From NCBI GenBank assembly GCA_039820545.1, contig JBCBPW010000010.1, positions 1 to 64,000 on the forward strand: DNA of 64,000 nt, read 5' to 3'. Made by a program: the position numbers and the translations under genes. Below are positions 45,601 through 53,004 of this stretch, one piece after another. The DNA is from JALEFZ01 sp039820545. GTDB lineage: Bacteria > Bacteroidota > Bacteroidia > J057. Under the pieces are notes generated by a model. It worked only from the letters and a program-made list of their open reading frames with translations, ran no database searches and was not told where the DNA came from. How positions within the stretch are numbered: the stretch's first letter is position 1; every line of letters starts with the position of its first letter.

Positions 45601-46124
45601 AGGAATTCTTTCCTGGTGTTAAAGACGAAATAGGCACCTCTATTAAAGGGTTGCTAGGAAGTGGACTGAGTGGGGAAGAAAGAAATCTTCTACAATTAGA
45701 CTTTAGAGGGTCCAACTTCGACAGATTTCAATCAAGCCTTAGCCAAAATCACAGAGACATTCCCCTAAGAAATGCCAAAATTACCTTCGTCGCCTTTACG
45801 CACAATAAAGTCCAGCATTTTGGTGCTATTTTGCAACTAGATCAGGGCTTTTTACCTGATGCGGGTGGTATACAAGTTGCTACTATTGCGCTTGCTGTCC
45901 CGTTTGATGATATAAATTCCCGAGCGGCCCTACTAAACCTCGCCGTACATGAGATTTTTGCCAACAGAGTCGCTCAAACTAGAATCAATCCGTTTTTTAA
46001 TCGTGCAGACTTATTGATCAAAAATGCACGACATATATTTGAGCAAGTTGAAGGAAGTTTCCGCCACGATTTTGAATTAGGTATTAGACCGATCACACGC
46101 ACAGATGTGATCCTTGGATTATAA
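39678..46124 (+). CDS. SpvB/RHS polymorphic-toxin-like giant with FG-GAP repeats
   Basis: 2148 residues with a Sec signal (FTILLFLPLIFHISA). Residues about 45-330 are an SpvB-type domain (NLSLSYSSSGGTSMLGFGW). Seven FG-GAP loops follow (DYTGDGKSDM, DFNGDGLTDI, DYNGDGLTDL, DFNGDGMTDL and others), then long YD/RHS repeats and the RHS core end (RIYDPSLGRFLSPDAYV, ending DPSG near 1815). The last 330 residues are the variable tip: a hydrophobic Gly/Ala stretch, a Ser-rich linker and a domain with HFGAILQLDQG and LAVHEIFANRVAQ. Such tips are usually toxins released from the shell, but this one is unassigned. No immunity gene follows on the same strand. Confidence 0.85.
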   Translation: MKRFTQFTILLFLPLIFHISALDYEPETCPSPAPLEESAPQATVHGISNASFKVDEAGNATYNIPIVMSPGVNDLQPNLSLSYSSSGGTSMLGFGWSLSGVPSITRAPNTIAQDCTDPNNINCTSRAVKLTNSDQLAIAGERLKRISGSQFGNNSVYRTEQETWQRVTYYTSEGGYFIVNTPDGLKMTFGRGTNNRTRAAGTSTTLTWWLNRVEDQFGNYYTITYDNFSSTRSEVVPKEINYTGNSSQNLAPFAKVRFNYENHPYPRKTWIAGKLISQQRRLKSIETLIDNQLVRRYNMTYQVRSRSRNSYLTRVQECNSSNQCFEPITFQWGGNSDEDGIDLDNVQLIPSAGANFDKPERDDRKYFFIPSDYTGDGKSDMIHVYKENRFKFWRSNGNGTFHVGGEVSLPTSIDRDNWTILPGEFNGDHRMDIMYIPVSQSKRVRIGRSNGNGTFNFYEWYAGSSFGGDLEHDEVRTGDFNGDGLTDIINFSGDDIFVMLKTRTTLHSGTNAFTVRKTTPNYSSGDKPSEDADRVIIADFNGDGWDDIWHTPERHRLYVMLSKGDGTFAPPITHNYNNYDFKQPDKDYASYQFIPGDYNGDGLTDLVHISDDKYLKIFTSTGNGYFNISGQVTSNVDRDLLKANSQWRAGDFNGDGMTDLIHITNDRGVHFWYAEPKSNGDAGFNVRHNNYPDSGNRFRGCAPDNGFLQESDGNSAFFFVLDFTGNGRTDMVHFSDDACSYAWSSDTDASHKIIGFQNGPSINKIDVEYKYITDPAVYKGSKTYSYPKVRATGGLCVAYKSRIPNGISNYSKNETRYEYYDAFFNVHGRGFRGFEKVITYEYGRDYKHTVIYDRDDKCLFARVKQMDRHLISSNKLLGRTKNRIIIRESVAGKKVYWSEFDQVEKWNYDLSSTSRASYMRTNYVFDSYANATRVEERHYGRSSTLINYLKRDYKFYNNSSTWLLGKKTEEKVHNSYRSQSGNTVTNKYYWDSQYRYITREEREPGGPRELKLNTHYGYDGFGNKTQERENGWDGKVIVNRITRWRYRSTEKYRFPYQAENAKGHVTGYIYDKKYGMTTQVTDANNVWQKYTFDGFGRQIQSQRKGEGTIFTIRHFNQSSATHFREERVNGRNTGKATGSTYYDILGRQTRSYAILIESGSEKRAYVDKIYNADGTLQKESNPYFQGQNKFFTQFVYDKLDRQISMTEPANTGQSRVSRVSFSVTQTGLLATNTNPLNQRTYIYTDATGRTEKIRDHLNNWTYYYYNGAGQERETKYPGGKKLLTSYDKLNRVTQVIDPNNGTGQNKYNAFGEVIESKHTGLNRTTRHEYDVLGRNTKSIYQDGKTAILTYDIGSYAKGQLQKIRYSNTYEEEYSYDANGRNYRTKYFYPGKNKTYYGHSYYNSKGQIFRIRYGSGYDVFYDYDLVGDLIKVRSKNTSNVLVNIWERKERIASGRLKRIAYGNGITETYAYNSGSEFLREIRTYHASKTFQDWDLTYNALGSITKRKYFRSPNPIPGIVGPIAPVSNEEDFRYDGLNRLISAKVRNRGAVTVEYDALGNITYKSDVGCYKYNTPRPHAVSRVQLSKTNTTVVRNLSYDAAGRVKNYNSQFAFTYNAMGKVSKIDQYSSSNQVEFEFDADGRRVYQKIKKNGQTTEKFYIGGLLEEEITNGKVKRTHYIQAEGKAIAIRTTGNENKLRYLHSDHLGSISLVTDEYRNVEQYLAYDAWGKRRTPETWIPFTNNFPSSTGTTNNLQDPNRGFTFHEHLEIGDFIHMNARIYDPSLGRFLSPDAYVQAPDNLQSYNSYAYVLNNPLVLTDPSGNIAIGFVIGGLIAGFIASTVTSQILSGLGVNGVANALISAAAGFAASFAVAAANPVSSGGTASSSAAGSSASNFSFGDLAIELFQSAAPFIDEDLGKIVQYGGYVKSAVSLASGLNKTKQAGSSTFDFGDLEGVSLVENADFFTFLGKTKATTDFVEEFFPGVKDEIGTSIKGLLGSGLSGEERNLLQLDFRGSNFDRFQSSLSQNHRDIPLRNAKITFVAFTHNKVQHFGAILQLDQGFLPDAGGIQVATIALAVPFDDINSRAALLNLAVHEIFANRVAQTRINPFFNRADLLIKNARHIFEQVEGSFRHDFELGIRPITRTDVILGL

Positions 46125-46139
46125 GTATACAGTATATAA

Positions 46140-46165
46140 ACCCCACTTCGGTGGGGTCTCTTTTT
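46140..46165 (+). terminator. Intrinsic terminator of the T9SS/RHS operon
   Basis: ACCCCAC / GTGGGGT stem closed by the stable TTCG tetraloop, followed by CTCTTTTT. It lies 15 nt past the RHS stop. Confidence 0.9.
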
Positions 46166-46173
46166 GACAACCA

Positions 46174-46887
46174 TCATTCCCACACCTCCAACATCTCCCC
46201 AGCAACCGCACGCCGATAGTGGTCTTTCCCCGCCATCTCCTGCAACAACTCGTACACCTTCTCTTTTTTTCCCAACTCTAACCCACACAAGACCTGCCGC
46301 CACGCAGCCGCATCACGAAAGGTCGGATCAGTCGTTAATGCCTCATACATCCCCCACGCTTTTTCACACTCACCTGTAAGCCGTAGGGCCTCTGCTTGGT
46401 ACATATTCCACAGATTCCCTTCAGAGGCAGAAGTTGACATAGAATCTAGTACCTGCAAAAAATCCGTATAAGCCCCCGCTCTGTAATAGGTCAAAGCATT
46501 TTCCTGCTCTTCCTCTCCTCTGACTTGCTGTGGAGAAAAGGGTTCTGAATAAGCAGAAGCCATCTGCTCAGGAGTGAGCGTCGATGAAGTAGGCTGTACA
46601 AACAAAAAAAGCAAAGCTACCGCAGCCGCTACCGCTAGTCCAATCCATAAAGGCCAGACCTTCGGGGCCTTTTGGCTTTGTTTGAAGGCTTCCAGCTCTG
46701 CCTGTATCTCCATTTTTCGTTCTGCCCGCGCCTGCGCACGCAGCAAGGCAATATGCAATCTTTGGGTTTCTACCGCTTGCTTAAGCTCATGATCCACTAG
46801 CAGCCTTGCCTCAAAAGCTGCCCGTGCCTCGCCCTCCATATCTCCTGTCAGGTAATCTGAGATTTGTATGATTACTTCATCCTCCAT
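46174..46887 (-). CDS. Putative anti-sigma factor with one TM and TPR-like periplasmic part
   Basis: 237 residues. The N-terminal 75 residues (ISDYLTGDMEGEARAAFEARL) resemble the short cytoplasmic region of Bacteroidota anti-sigma factors. One TM (WIGLAVAAAVALLFLFV) follows. The C-terminal 130 residues are helical with TPR-like spacing (ALTYYRAGAYTDFLQVLD, YQAEALRLTGECEKAWGMY). It overlaps the upstream ECF sigma gene by 11 bp, the classic arrangement of a sigma/anti-sigma pair. The role is assigned mainly by context; no FecR or zinc motif is present. Confidence 0.65.
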   Translation of the reverse strand: MEDEVIIQISDYLTGDMEGEARAAFEARLLVDHELKQAVETQRLHIALLRAQARAERKMEIQAELEAFKQSQKAPKVWPLWIGLAVAAAVALLFLFVQPTSSTLTPEQMASAYSEPFSPQQVRGEEEQENALTYYRAGAYTDFLQVLDSMSTSASEGNLWNMYQAEALRLTGECEKAWGMYEALTTDPTFRDAAAWRQVLCGLELGKKEKVYELLQEMAGKDHYRRAVAGEMLEVWE

Positions 46888-47467
46888 ACTGGACCGTCTG
46901 CACTTTTTCGATCTGTTTCATCCATTTTTGGTAGCATCTATGACGGGTCACTTTGACCACATTGGCATTGGCGAAGCCCATGAGGGAAGCCACCTCCTTG
47001 TGCGAACGCTGCTCTATGTAGACATAGGACAAAAGATTTCGACACTTCTCGCCCAAATCATTTAATGCGGCTTGCACCACCTGGAGTCGTTCGAGCATCG
47101 TATCCTTTTCTTCTTCTTCGGCAGGCCATTCACCCTCCCATTCGATCATGAGCTGACGCTCCCACTCTTGCTGGTGCTTCCGATACTTTTGCTGGGCCCG
47201 ATTCAGGTCCCGCCAGAGATTGTAGCAGATCCCAAAGAGATAGGTCTTGCTATTGGTCAGGCGTGAGAGCTTTCCCGACAGTATATTTTCACGAAATATC
47301 AGCACTGAATCCATGTAGATGTCTTCTGCATCTTGCCATTCGCAAGCAGTCTTCTTCACAAGGGTGCGTACACAGTATTGGTGCGTCTCTCGAAAGACTG
47401 TCTGAAGCCCCTCGGATTGGCCCGTTCTCAACTGATGCGTTAATCGTTCAAATGCCTGCTCTGTCAT
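46877..47467 (-). CDS. ECF RNA polymerase sigma factor
   Basis: 196 residues. Region 2 includes EWQDAEDIYMDSVLIFRENI and TYLFGICYNLWRDLNR; region 4 is LNDLGEKCRNLLSYVYIEQR followed by SHKEVASLMGFANANVVKVT. The length and order fit group IV sigma-70 factors. It is coupled to the downstream membrane protein, which probably holds it inactive. A TAGATTCG box about 46 bp upstream (47513-47520 on the minus strand) differs by one base from TAnnTTTG and could be its promoter. The regulon is unknown; the two outer-membrane genes upstream are possible targets. Confidence 0.85.
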   Translation of the reverse strand: MTEQAFERLTHQLRTGQSEGLQTVFRETHQYCVRTLVKKTACEWQDAEDIYMDSVLIFRENILSGKLSRLTNSKTYLFGICYNLWRDLNRAQQKYRKHQQEWERQLMIEWEGEWPAEEEEKDTMLERLQVVQAALNDLGEKCRNLLSYVYIEQRSHKEVASLMGFANANVVKVTRHRCYQKWMKQIEKVQTVQYGG

Positions 47468-47563
47468 TCCTTTCGAAACATCCTTTATCCCAACTGGGCA
47501 ACAATGATATTTCGAATCTACAGAATTCTAGCATGAGAAGCGAAGCGCATCTTCTCGCCTAGC

Positions 47564-48253
47564 CTACTGAAGTCGCCAGTAGGTAGAGCCTAGATAGGCA
47601 TTTCCTATGAGATTCCATCCCGAAGGTTCTGCATTTTCCTTATCCTTCAACCTCCATTCGCGCTGGACAAAGATATTTCCTGCCGCGCCCAAGGTACGTT
47701 CAAGTAGCAAATCTACGTGACCTCCTACTTCAGCACCATGCCTAGAGAAAGACTCAAAGATGGTTTCCCCGTCTTTCTTCTTCCACTCTCCGAGGGTGAG
47801 CAGATAGGTTCCGCGCAGACCGATCGTACCATAGGGTCGATTATTTACACTCGCTGCATAGGTATAACTGGGTATGCCCGTGGCAGCGGCTAAGAATCGC
47901 ACACTTTTTTCTCCCGCATCGTCTACCATTAGAAGACGTGCATGCCCTCCTAAAGCGAAAAAGGGTCTCCTACGCAAACGGACAGGACCGTAGATTCCTC
48001 CTATGATCTGTCCTTCACGAAACTGCCAGAGATCATCTATGGGCATCTGCCATTCTAAGCTATAATCCAGAAAGTTGCCTCCTCCCCTCCTCCGCAGGTT
48101 GTAGCCCAAGCCGAGATGAGGTTCACCATCCCACGTAAGAGAAAAATAAAACGTATTCGTCCCAATAGACTGATAGCCGAAAAAAGACTGGGCAACTGCT
48201 GTATCTAGTATAAAGAAGCCTACACATACGAAGGTCAAGATATATTTTAACAT
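47564..48253 (-). CDS. Outer-membrane beta-barrel-like protein
   Basis: 229 residues with a Sec signal ending TAVAQ. The whole mature chain alternates in beta-strand style with aromatic girdle residues (TNTFYFSLTW, HLGLGYNLRRRGGGNFLDY, RPFFALGGHARLLMV, YGTIGLRGTYLLTL) and ends YLGSTYWRLQ, with an aromatic residue near the C-terminus. This fits a small barrel of eight or more strands. It lies 11 bp downstream of the PorV-like gene and is likely cotranscribed. The family is not recognised. Confidence 0.65.
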   Translation of the reverse strand: MLKYILTFVCVGFFILDTAVAQSFFGYQSIGTNTFYFSLTWDGEPHLGLGYNLRRRGGGNFLDYSLEWQMPIDDLWQFREGQIIGGIYGPVRLRRRPFFALGGHARLLMVDDAGEKSVRFLAAATGIPSYTYAASVNNRPYGTIGLRGTYLLTLGEWKKKDGETIFESFSRHGAEVGGHVDLLLERTLGAAGNIFVQREWRLKDKENAEPSGWNLIGNAYLGSTYWRLQ

Positions 48254-48264
48254 GTCTTAGATGC

Positions 48265-49371
48265 TTATTTGTCAAGGGTTGAAACTACACGAATCATAAA
48301 ACCACGCTTATTGGAGAATCGACGCGAATTGGTTGTCACGGGTGGATTTTCTAGGGCGTAATAATCCATATGAACGGTAAAAGGCAGATCTCCATCCCAC
48401 CATTTGTACACAGGCAAAATGAGGCCAAATCCATACGTCACGTCAAAGATTCGGCTTCGATTGGTGGATATCCCCATGTTATCTTCTGTTTGTGTGAATG
48501 CCCCTAGTCTGATGGCCAAGGCATCAAAGAGAATCGCTTCTCCCCCCACACGCCAAGCTTTTCTGAAAGCATTGTTGATGAGGTCTTGTCGTTCTAGGGT
48601 AGCGGTATACTGGATTGTCTGTGTGCCCAATCCTGGCAGTGTCAGTTGCACTTTGTTTTCATACGCGCCGCCGACACGCAGTATCATAGGAAAAAAGTTG
48701 GAGGAAGAAGTATTGATGGGACTAGAAAAGGAGATCTCTGTTCCCGTCAGATTCACGAATCCAGCTCCTACACTTATTTTCCGATCACCCTGGGTTATTT
48801 TGTATAAAGCCCCTGCATCAGCATAAAAGGCACGGGCCGCAGGGACATCAGGAAATATTTTCCAAATGAAGAAATGTCCGTTTACTCCCACATACAATCC
48901 TGGCAGAACTTCCCCTGCTACGGTCAATGCGAGATCATTGACTACAGGTCGGTCCAAATCGAAGCGTGCTCCTTCGATATTTACTTGAAAGGGAGAGGGA
49001 CCAGTCCCAAACTGATGGATATTGATCCCAGCTACCCAGCGGCTTTTCCACCTTCTCGCATAGCCTGTAAAGAGGTAATCGGAGTTTTGGAGGGCATAAT
49101 AAGGGCCAGATGTAGAAATGGTCGCTTCCCAATCCTCTATAAATCCAATACCAGCGGGATTGTAATAGGCCGAGCTGATGGCTCCTCCCATGGCGACATC
49201 AGTCCTCCCCATCGCCTCTGAGCGGGCACTAGGATGGAGTCCAAAGAAGTACTCTTGCTGAAAAAAAGGAAAATAAGGGCGATTTTGGCCGAGCGTGGCT
49301 AGAGCAGACAGGCAACATATGATCGTGAGAATCCATAGTTTACCTTGCAAAAAAAGATCTTGGGGTTTCAT
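48265..49371 (-). CDS. PorV/UPF0164-like outer-membrane protein
   Basis: 368 residues from the ATG at 49371 (signal LWILTIICCLSALATLGQ); the Met 17 codons earlier is disfavoured. The start of the mature protein, HPSARSEAMGRTDVAMGGAI followed by YYNPAGI, is the hallmark 'GA-R--GMG-a-vA...YwNPAGL' signature of FadL/PorV-like 14-strand barrels. The remaining sequence is continuous amphipathic strands (LALTVAGEVLPGLYVGVNG, AWRVGGEAILFDALAIRLG). PorV itself shuttles T9SS cargo to the attachment complex, but this one could also be a generic PorV/PorQ relative. First of a two-gene minus-strand unit. Confidence 0.75.
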   Translation of the reverse strand: MKPQDLFLQGKLWILTIICCLSALATLGQNRPYFPFFQQEYFFGLHPSARSEAMGRTDVAMGGAISSAYYNPAGIGFIEDWEATISTSGPYYALQNSDYLFTGYARRWKSRWVAGINIHQFGTGPSPFQVNIEGARFDLDRPVVNDLALTVAGEVLPGLYVGVNGHFFIWKIFPDVPAARAFYADAGALYKITQGDRKISVGAGFVNLTGTEISFSSPINTSSSNFFPMILRVGGAYENKVQLTLPGLGTQTIQYTATLERQDLINNAFRKAWRVGGEAILFDALAIRLGAFTQTEDNMGISTNRSRIFDVTYGFGLILPVYKWWDGDLPFTVHMDYYALENPPVTTNSRRFSNKRGFMIRVVSTLDK

Positions 49372-49566
49372 AACTACATGTTTTTTCGTCCAATCAAAGA
49401 ATCCTATTTCCGCAGGATACACCAGATATTTTTATTTGGCAGAAATCCATTTTCCTGAATTTTAGAAAATCTTATCAAAAAGGCTTTCTCTGAATGGAAA
49501 ATTTATCATATAAGTTGAGATATCGCGTAAATTTAGGACGGTGCTCAACATTCCATTCTATCATCT

Positions 49567-52500
49567 ATGGCGAAGTCATCTTCTAGGTTAACAGTCCTGC
49601 TCCCCTTTCCCTTAGATTGCTTGCTCAAAATCTGTATAGGATGCTTCCTAGCATTGGCGCTCCCCATGCAGATGCAGGGCCAATCTCTTGAAGATGCGGC
49701 CTATGCACTGCAAAAAGGAAGGATTATTTGGATAGAAGGATACTACGATTCTGCTTATATATTTTTTCAAGAGGGAGAAAAGCTTGCAAGGCAAGAACAA
49801 AACTTCCCGTTGATCACCGATGCGCTGGCGCTACAAGGCAAGTATCTGACGCGCATGGGCCACCTCCAAGAAGGAGAGAAATACCTCAATCAGGCAATTG
49901 AGATGGAAGAAGTAGTGGGTCCTGCTTACAAGGAGATCATTTTGGCGAGATGTGAGCGGGCGTATTTGCAAGCACTGAAGGGAGATTATGATGCCATGCT
50001 GAGTAGTTATCTCGAAGTGAAGGATCAAATGGAGGGGTTTGAAAAAGGGACGGTAGCAGACTCTGTCCAGGCAATGGTCTATCATCAGGTCGGCAATGCA
50101 TATAGCGTACATGGAGAGATGGATTCTTCTATTCGCTATGCCAATCTGACCCTTGATATCCGACATCGCATTTTTCCTCCTGATCATATCACGATTGCCT
50201 ATACAGAAAACTCGCTCGGTGTTGCCTACAACTGGTTGGAGGATTATGAGGCTTCTCTAACACACTATCAGAATGCTTACGACATTCTACAGAAAAAATT
50301 TCGCCCTAGTCACACCCAACTCAACCAGATCAAAACCAATATTGCGGTCCTCTATGAAGATCTGGGGCTATTCTGGGAAGCTCTCCACCTGCATAGAGAA
50401 ACGCTTACTTATGTGGACGAACTGACCCCTGATGCGCAGATGGCGACCTATTTCAACCTTGCCTCTACCTTGGGTGTGGTGGGAGATGCCACGGAAGCCT
50501 TGTTTTATCTGGATCAGGCAGAGGAGCTTGTGGCCCAATACCCCAACCTCAACCCTTTGATGAAGGGAAAAATACAATCTGAGCGTGGAGGGGCACACTT
50601 TTCGCTGGGAGCTGTCGATACAGCACTGAAATACACACTTGCTTCCATACGAGAGACAAGTCAATTATTAGGAGCTGATCATGAAGAAAATATCATTGAG
50701 TATATACGATTGGGAAATTACTACTCCGAACTGGAACAGTTTACCCTAGCGGATCAACACTTCCGTCGCGCCATCGAAATTGCTGCGAAAGCCTACCCCA
50801 AAGGCAACGTTATTCGCGGATGGGCTTGGGAGTTTTTTGCAGAAAATCTTCTCAAACAAGAAAGAAATATCGAAGGTCTGACAGCACTCGATTCAGCCGA
50901 AAGATCCTACCAAGTAGGCAGTGCCAGTTGGGGCTTGGGTGATGTCAACTGGAAGCGTGCCCGCGCCTACCGACAACTCGGAGCATGGGACAAAGCCTTC
51001 GACATGCATGAAAAAGCCTGGCAGGTGGTAGTCCCAGAACTGCCCTACAGTCGTAAACCTGAAGAATCTATCTCCGTCTATTGGGACCGATTCCCTGTCC
51101 CCTATCTGCTCTTAGAACAAGCAGAAACCTTGCTTCAATATGGACGAACAAAGCAGGATCTCGCTACCCAGGAAGCTGCATGGGCCTGCTTACATACATA
51201 CTTGATGGTCAAGGATAGCCATCGACACTACTATGAAGCGCCTGATTCTAAACAGCAAGGGATAGAGGAACAGCGAGTGGCGGTTGAAAAAATGTTAGAA
51301 CTCGCGATGTCTTTGTATGAACAGCAGGACGATCCTGAGATACTTTCCCGTTCGTGGGAATGGGCAGAAAAAACCAAAGCTGCCCAGCTTCAACAACATA
51401 TTCGAGGTCAAGAGGCCCTACATTTTGCAGGTATTCCAGACGCGTTGATCCAGCAAGAGCGATACTTCCGGCAGCGTTTGGCTGCCTTGAGCGCACAGAC
51501 ACCAGAAAATGCAGCCTATACGATTTCGCCAGATTCTCAGCGTCGCGCAACCATTTTACATTTGCGAAAGGCCTACCAAGCATTTACGGATGATTTAGAA
51601 CGGCAGTTTCCCCAGTATTACCAGTTGAAATATTCCTCCCATGTTGGCGATCTGGATGCTTGGCTTACGCGCTTGCCTTTATCTTCTCTCATTTACAGCT
51701 ACTTTTGGGGAAATGAAAAGTTGTATGTGTGTCAGATGCGTTATGGGAAGCTCAGTTTGCATACAGTTAAAGAAATCGCTAGCCTGAACGAATGGCTCGC
51801 ATTTATCCATCAGTCTCCAACAAAGGAAGCTTTTGACTACTCTCTCATTCACCGCTTGACTGCCTCGCTACTTCCTGAGCTTTCTCATGAAAAAAGACGA
51901 CTGATTCTGATTCCAGATGGCACATTGGGCTACCTTCCTTTCGAAAGCCTCTTACTTACTTCTCCTGCGGATCTGGATTACAGAAAATGGGATTTTCTGG
52001 TTCATCATTACAGCTGTAGCTATCAGCCTTCGTTGGGGCTCTTGATGGATCGCATGGAAGAAAAAAGGGCAAGAAATTATCTGGGGTGGGCACCCGTATT
52101 TGAAAAGGGTATCAGTGATCCTACGCGATCGGGCCTCGGTCCTCTCAAACATAACCAACAGGAGATACAGGAAGCGGCGCAGTTGCTTGAGGGGCAGTAT
52201 CTCCTGGGAGATCAGGCACAGGAAGCTCGAATCAAGAATCTTGAGTTATCGTCTCCCATTCTGCACTTTGCGACGCACGCAGTCGCAGATGAGGACGACT
52301 TGATGCGGTCGCGACTCTATCTGGCTCCCTCTACCGATAGTCTGGAGGACGGCATCCTCTATGCGCATGAGCTTTATGGCATGGAGCTTCGAAGCCCATT
52401 GGTCGTACTGAGTGCTTGCCAGACGGCCAAAGGGCCCCTCAGACAAGGCGAAGGCGTCATGAGTCTGGCCAGGGCCTTTCGCTATGCAGGCGCACGCCGG

Positions 52501-52800
52501 ACGGTGACGACCCTTTGGCAATTAGATGATGCCTCTGGAGCCACTTTGAGTCAATTCTTTTTCCAAAAACTTGCGGACGAGACCCCTGTAGACTTTGCCT
52601 TACAAGAGGCGAAACAATCATGGATTAACCAATCCGAAAGCTATAGATGCCATCCTTATTTTTGGTCGGGATATATCCTTATTGGAAATGGAGACGCATT
52701 GCAAAGCGGAGAGTCCATCTGGTGGTGGGGAGGGTTAGCAACGATCCTTTTAGTATTGGGAGGCGTTTTTTTGTGGAAAAATATGATGACACAGCCATAA
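49567..52800 (+). CDS. Exported TPR-CHAT protein with a C-terminal TM
   Basis: 1077 residues. An N-terminal signal (CFLALALPMQMQGQ) is followed by about a dozen TPRs in residues 40-560 (LALQGKYLTRMGHLQEGEKY, IAYTENSLGVAYNWLEDYEA). A helical linker leads to a CHAT protease domain at about 740-1050. The catalytic His904 is in LHFATHAVADE and Cys951 in VVLSACQTAKG, the standard caspase-like dyad. A final TM (ATILLVLGGVFLWKNM) anchors it, so the enzyme domain would be on the outer face of the inner membrane or in the periplasm. CHAT proteases cleave partner proteins on activation. The substrate is unknown and no obvious partner adjoins it. Confidence 0.85.
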   Translation: MAKSSSRLTVLLPFPLDCLLKICIGCFLALALPMQMQGQSLEDAAYALQKGRIIWIEGYYDSAYIFFQEGEKLARQEQNFPLITDALALQGKYLTRMGHLQEGEKYLNQAIEMEEVVGPAYKEIILARCERAYLQALKGDYDAMLSSYLEVKDQMEGFEKGTVADSVQAMVYHQVGNAYSVHGEMDSSIRYANLTLDIRHRIFPPDHITIAYTENSLGVAYNWLEDYEASLTHYQNAYDILQKKFRPSHTQLNQIKTNIAVLYEDLGLFWEALHLHRETLTYVDELTPDAQMATYFNLASTLGVVGDATEALFYLDQAEELVAQYPNLNPLMKGKIQSERGGAHFSLGAVDTALKYTLASIRETSQLLGADHEENIIEYIRLGNYYSELEQFTLADQHFRRAIEIAAKAYPKGNVIRGWAWEFFAENLLKQERNIEGLTALDSAERSYQVGSASWGLGDVNWKRARAYRQLGAWDKAFDMHEKAWQVVVPELPYSRKPEESISVYWDRFPVPYLLLEQAETLLQYGRTKQDLATQEAAWACLHTYLMVKDSHRHYYEAPDSKQQGIEEQRVAVEKMLELAMSLYEQQDDPEILSRSWEWAEKTKAAQLQQHIRGQEALHFAGIPDALIQQERYFRQRLAALSAQTPENAAYTISPDSQRRATILHLRKAYQAFTDDLERQFPQYYQLKYSSHVGDLDAWLTRLPLSSLIYSYFWGNEKLYVCQMRYGKLSLHTVKEIASLNEWLAFIHQSPTKEAFDYSLIHRLTASLLPELSHEKRRLILIPDGTLGYLPFESLLLTSPADLDYRKWDFLVHHYSCSYQPSLGLLMDRMEEKRARNYLGWAPVFEKGISDPTRSGLGPLKHNQQEIQEAAQLLEGQYLLGDQAQEARIKNLELSSPILHFATHAVADEDDLMRSRLYLAPSTDSLEDGILYAHELYGMELRSPLVVLSACQTAKGPLRQGEGVMSLARAFRYAGARRTVTTLWQLDDASGATLSQFFFQKLADETPVDFALQEAKQSWINQSESYRCHPYFWSGYILIGNGDALQSGESIWWWGGLATILLVLGGVFLWKNMMTQP

Positions 52801-52807
52801 CGATTGT

Positions 52808-52898
52808 CACGAATGAGTGGACACCGTATTTTCTATGTAGAAATGTCGATTTATCGCGTCTCCACATAGAGAATCAATCCTGTCAGAATTCATTCGTG
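52808..52898. repeat. Imperfect 91-bp inverted repeat
   Basis: The outer arms CACGAATGA (52808-52816) and TCATTCGTG (52890-52898) are perfect. The inner arms ATTTTCTATGTAGA (near 52828-52842) and TCCACATAGAGAATC (52861-52875) pair with two mismatches, and GGACA/TGTC pair between. It starts 8 bp after the CHAT stop and lacks a T-run. It could be a small MITE relic or an mRNA 3' structure. Confidence 0.5.
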
Positions 52899-53004
52899 CT
52901 AATCATCAATCGCAAGGAAAAAGAATAAACTCTGCCCCTTTGTCCCTGACGTTATTTACCGTATTTTCGGAACACACATTATTCACCAACAGAAAACCCC
53001 ATTT

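Noticed and set aside
45940..45975. HEIFA in the RHS tip as a metalloprotease HExxH motif
   Set aside because: The second histidine is missing (A instead of H), so a zinc-protease claim is not supported.
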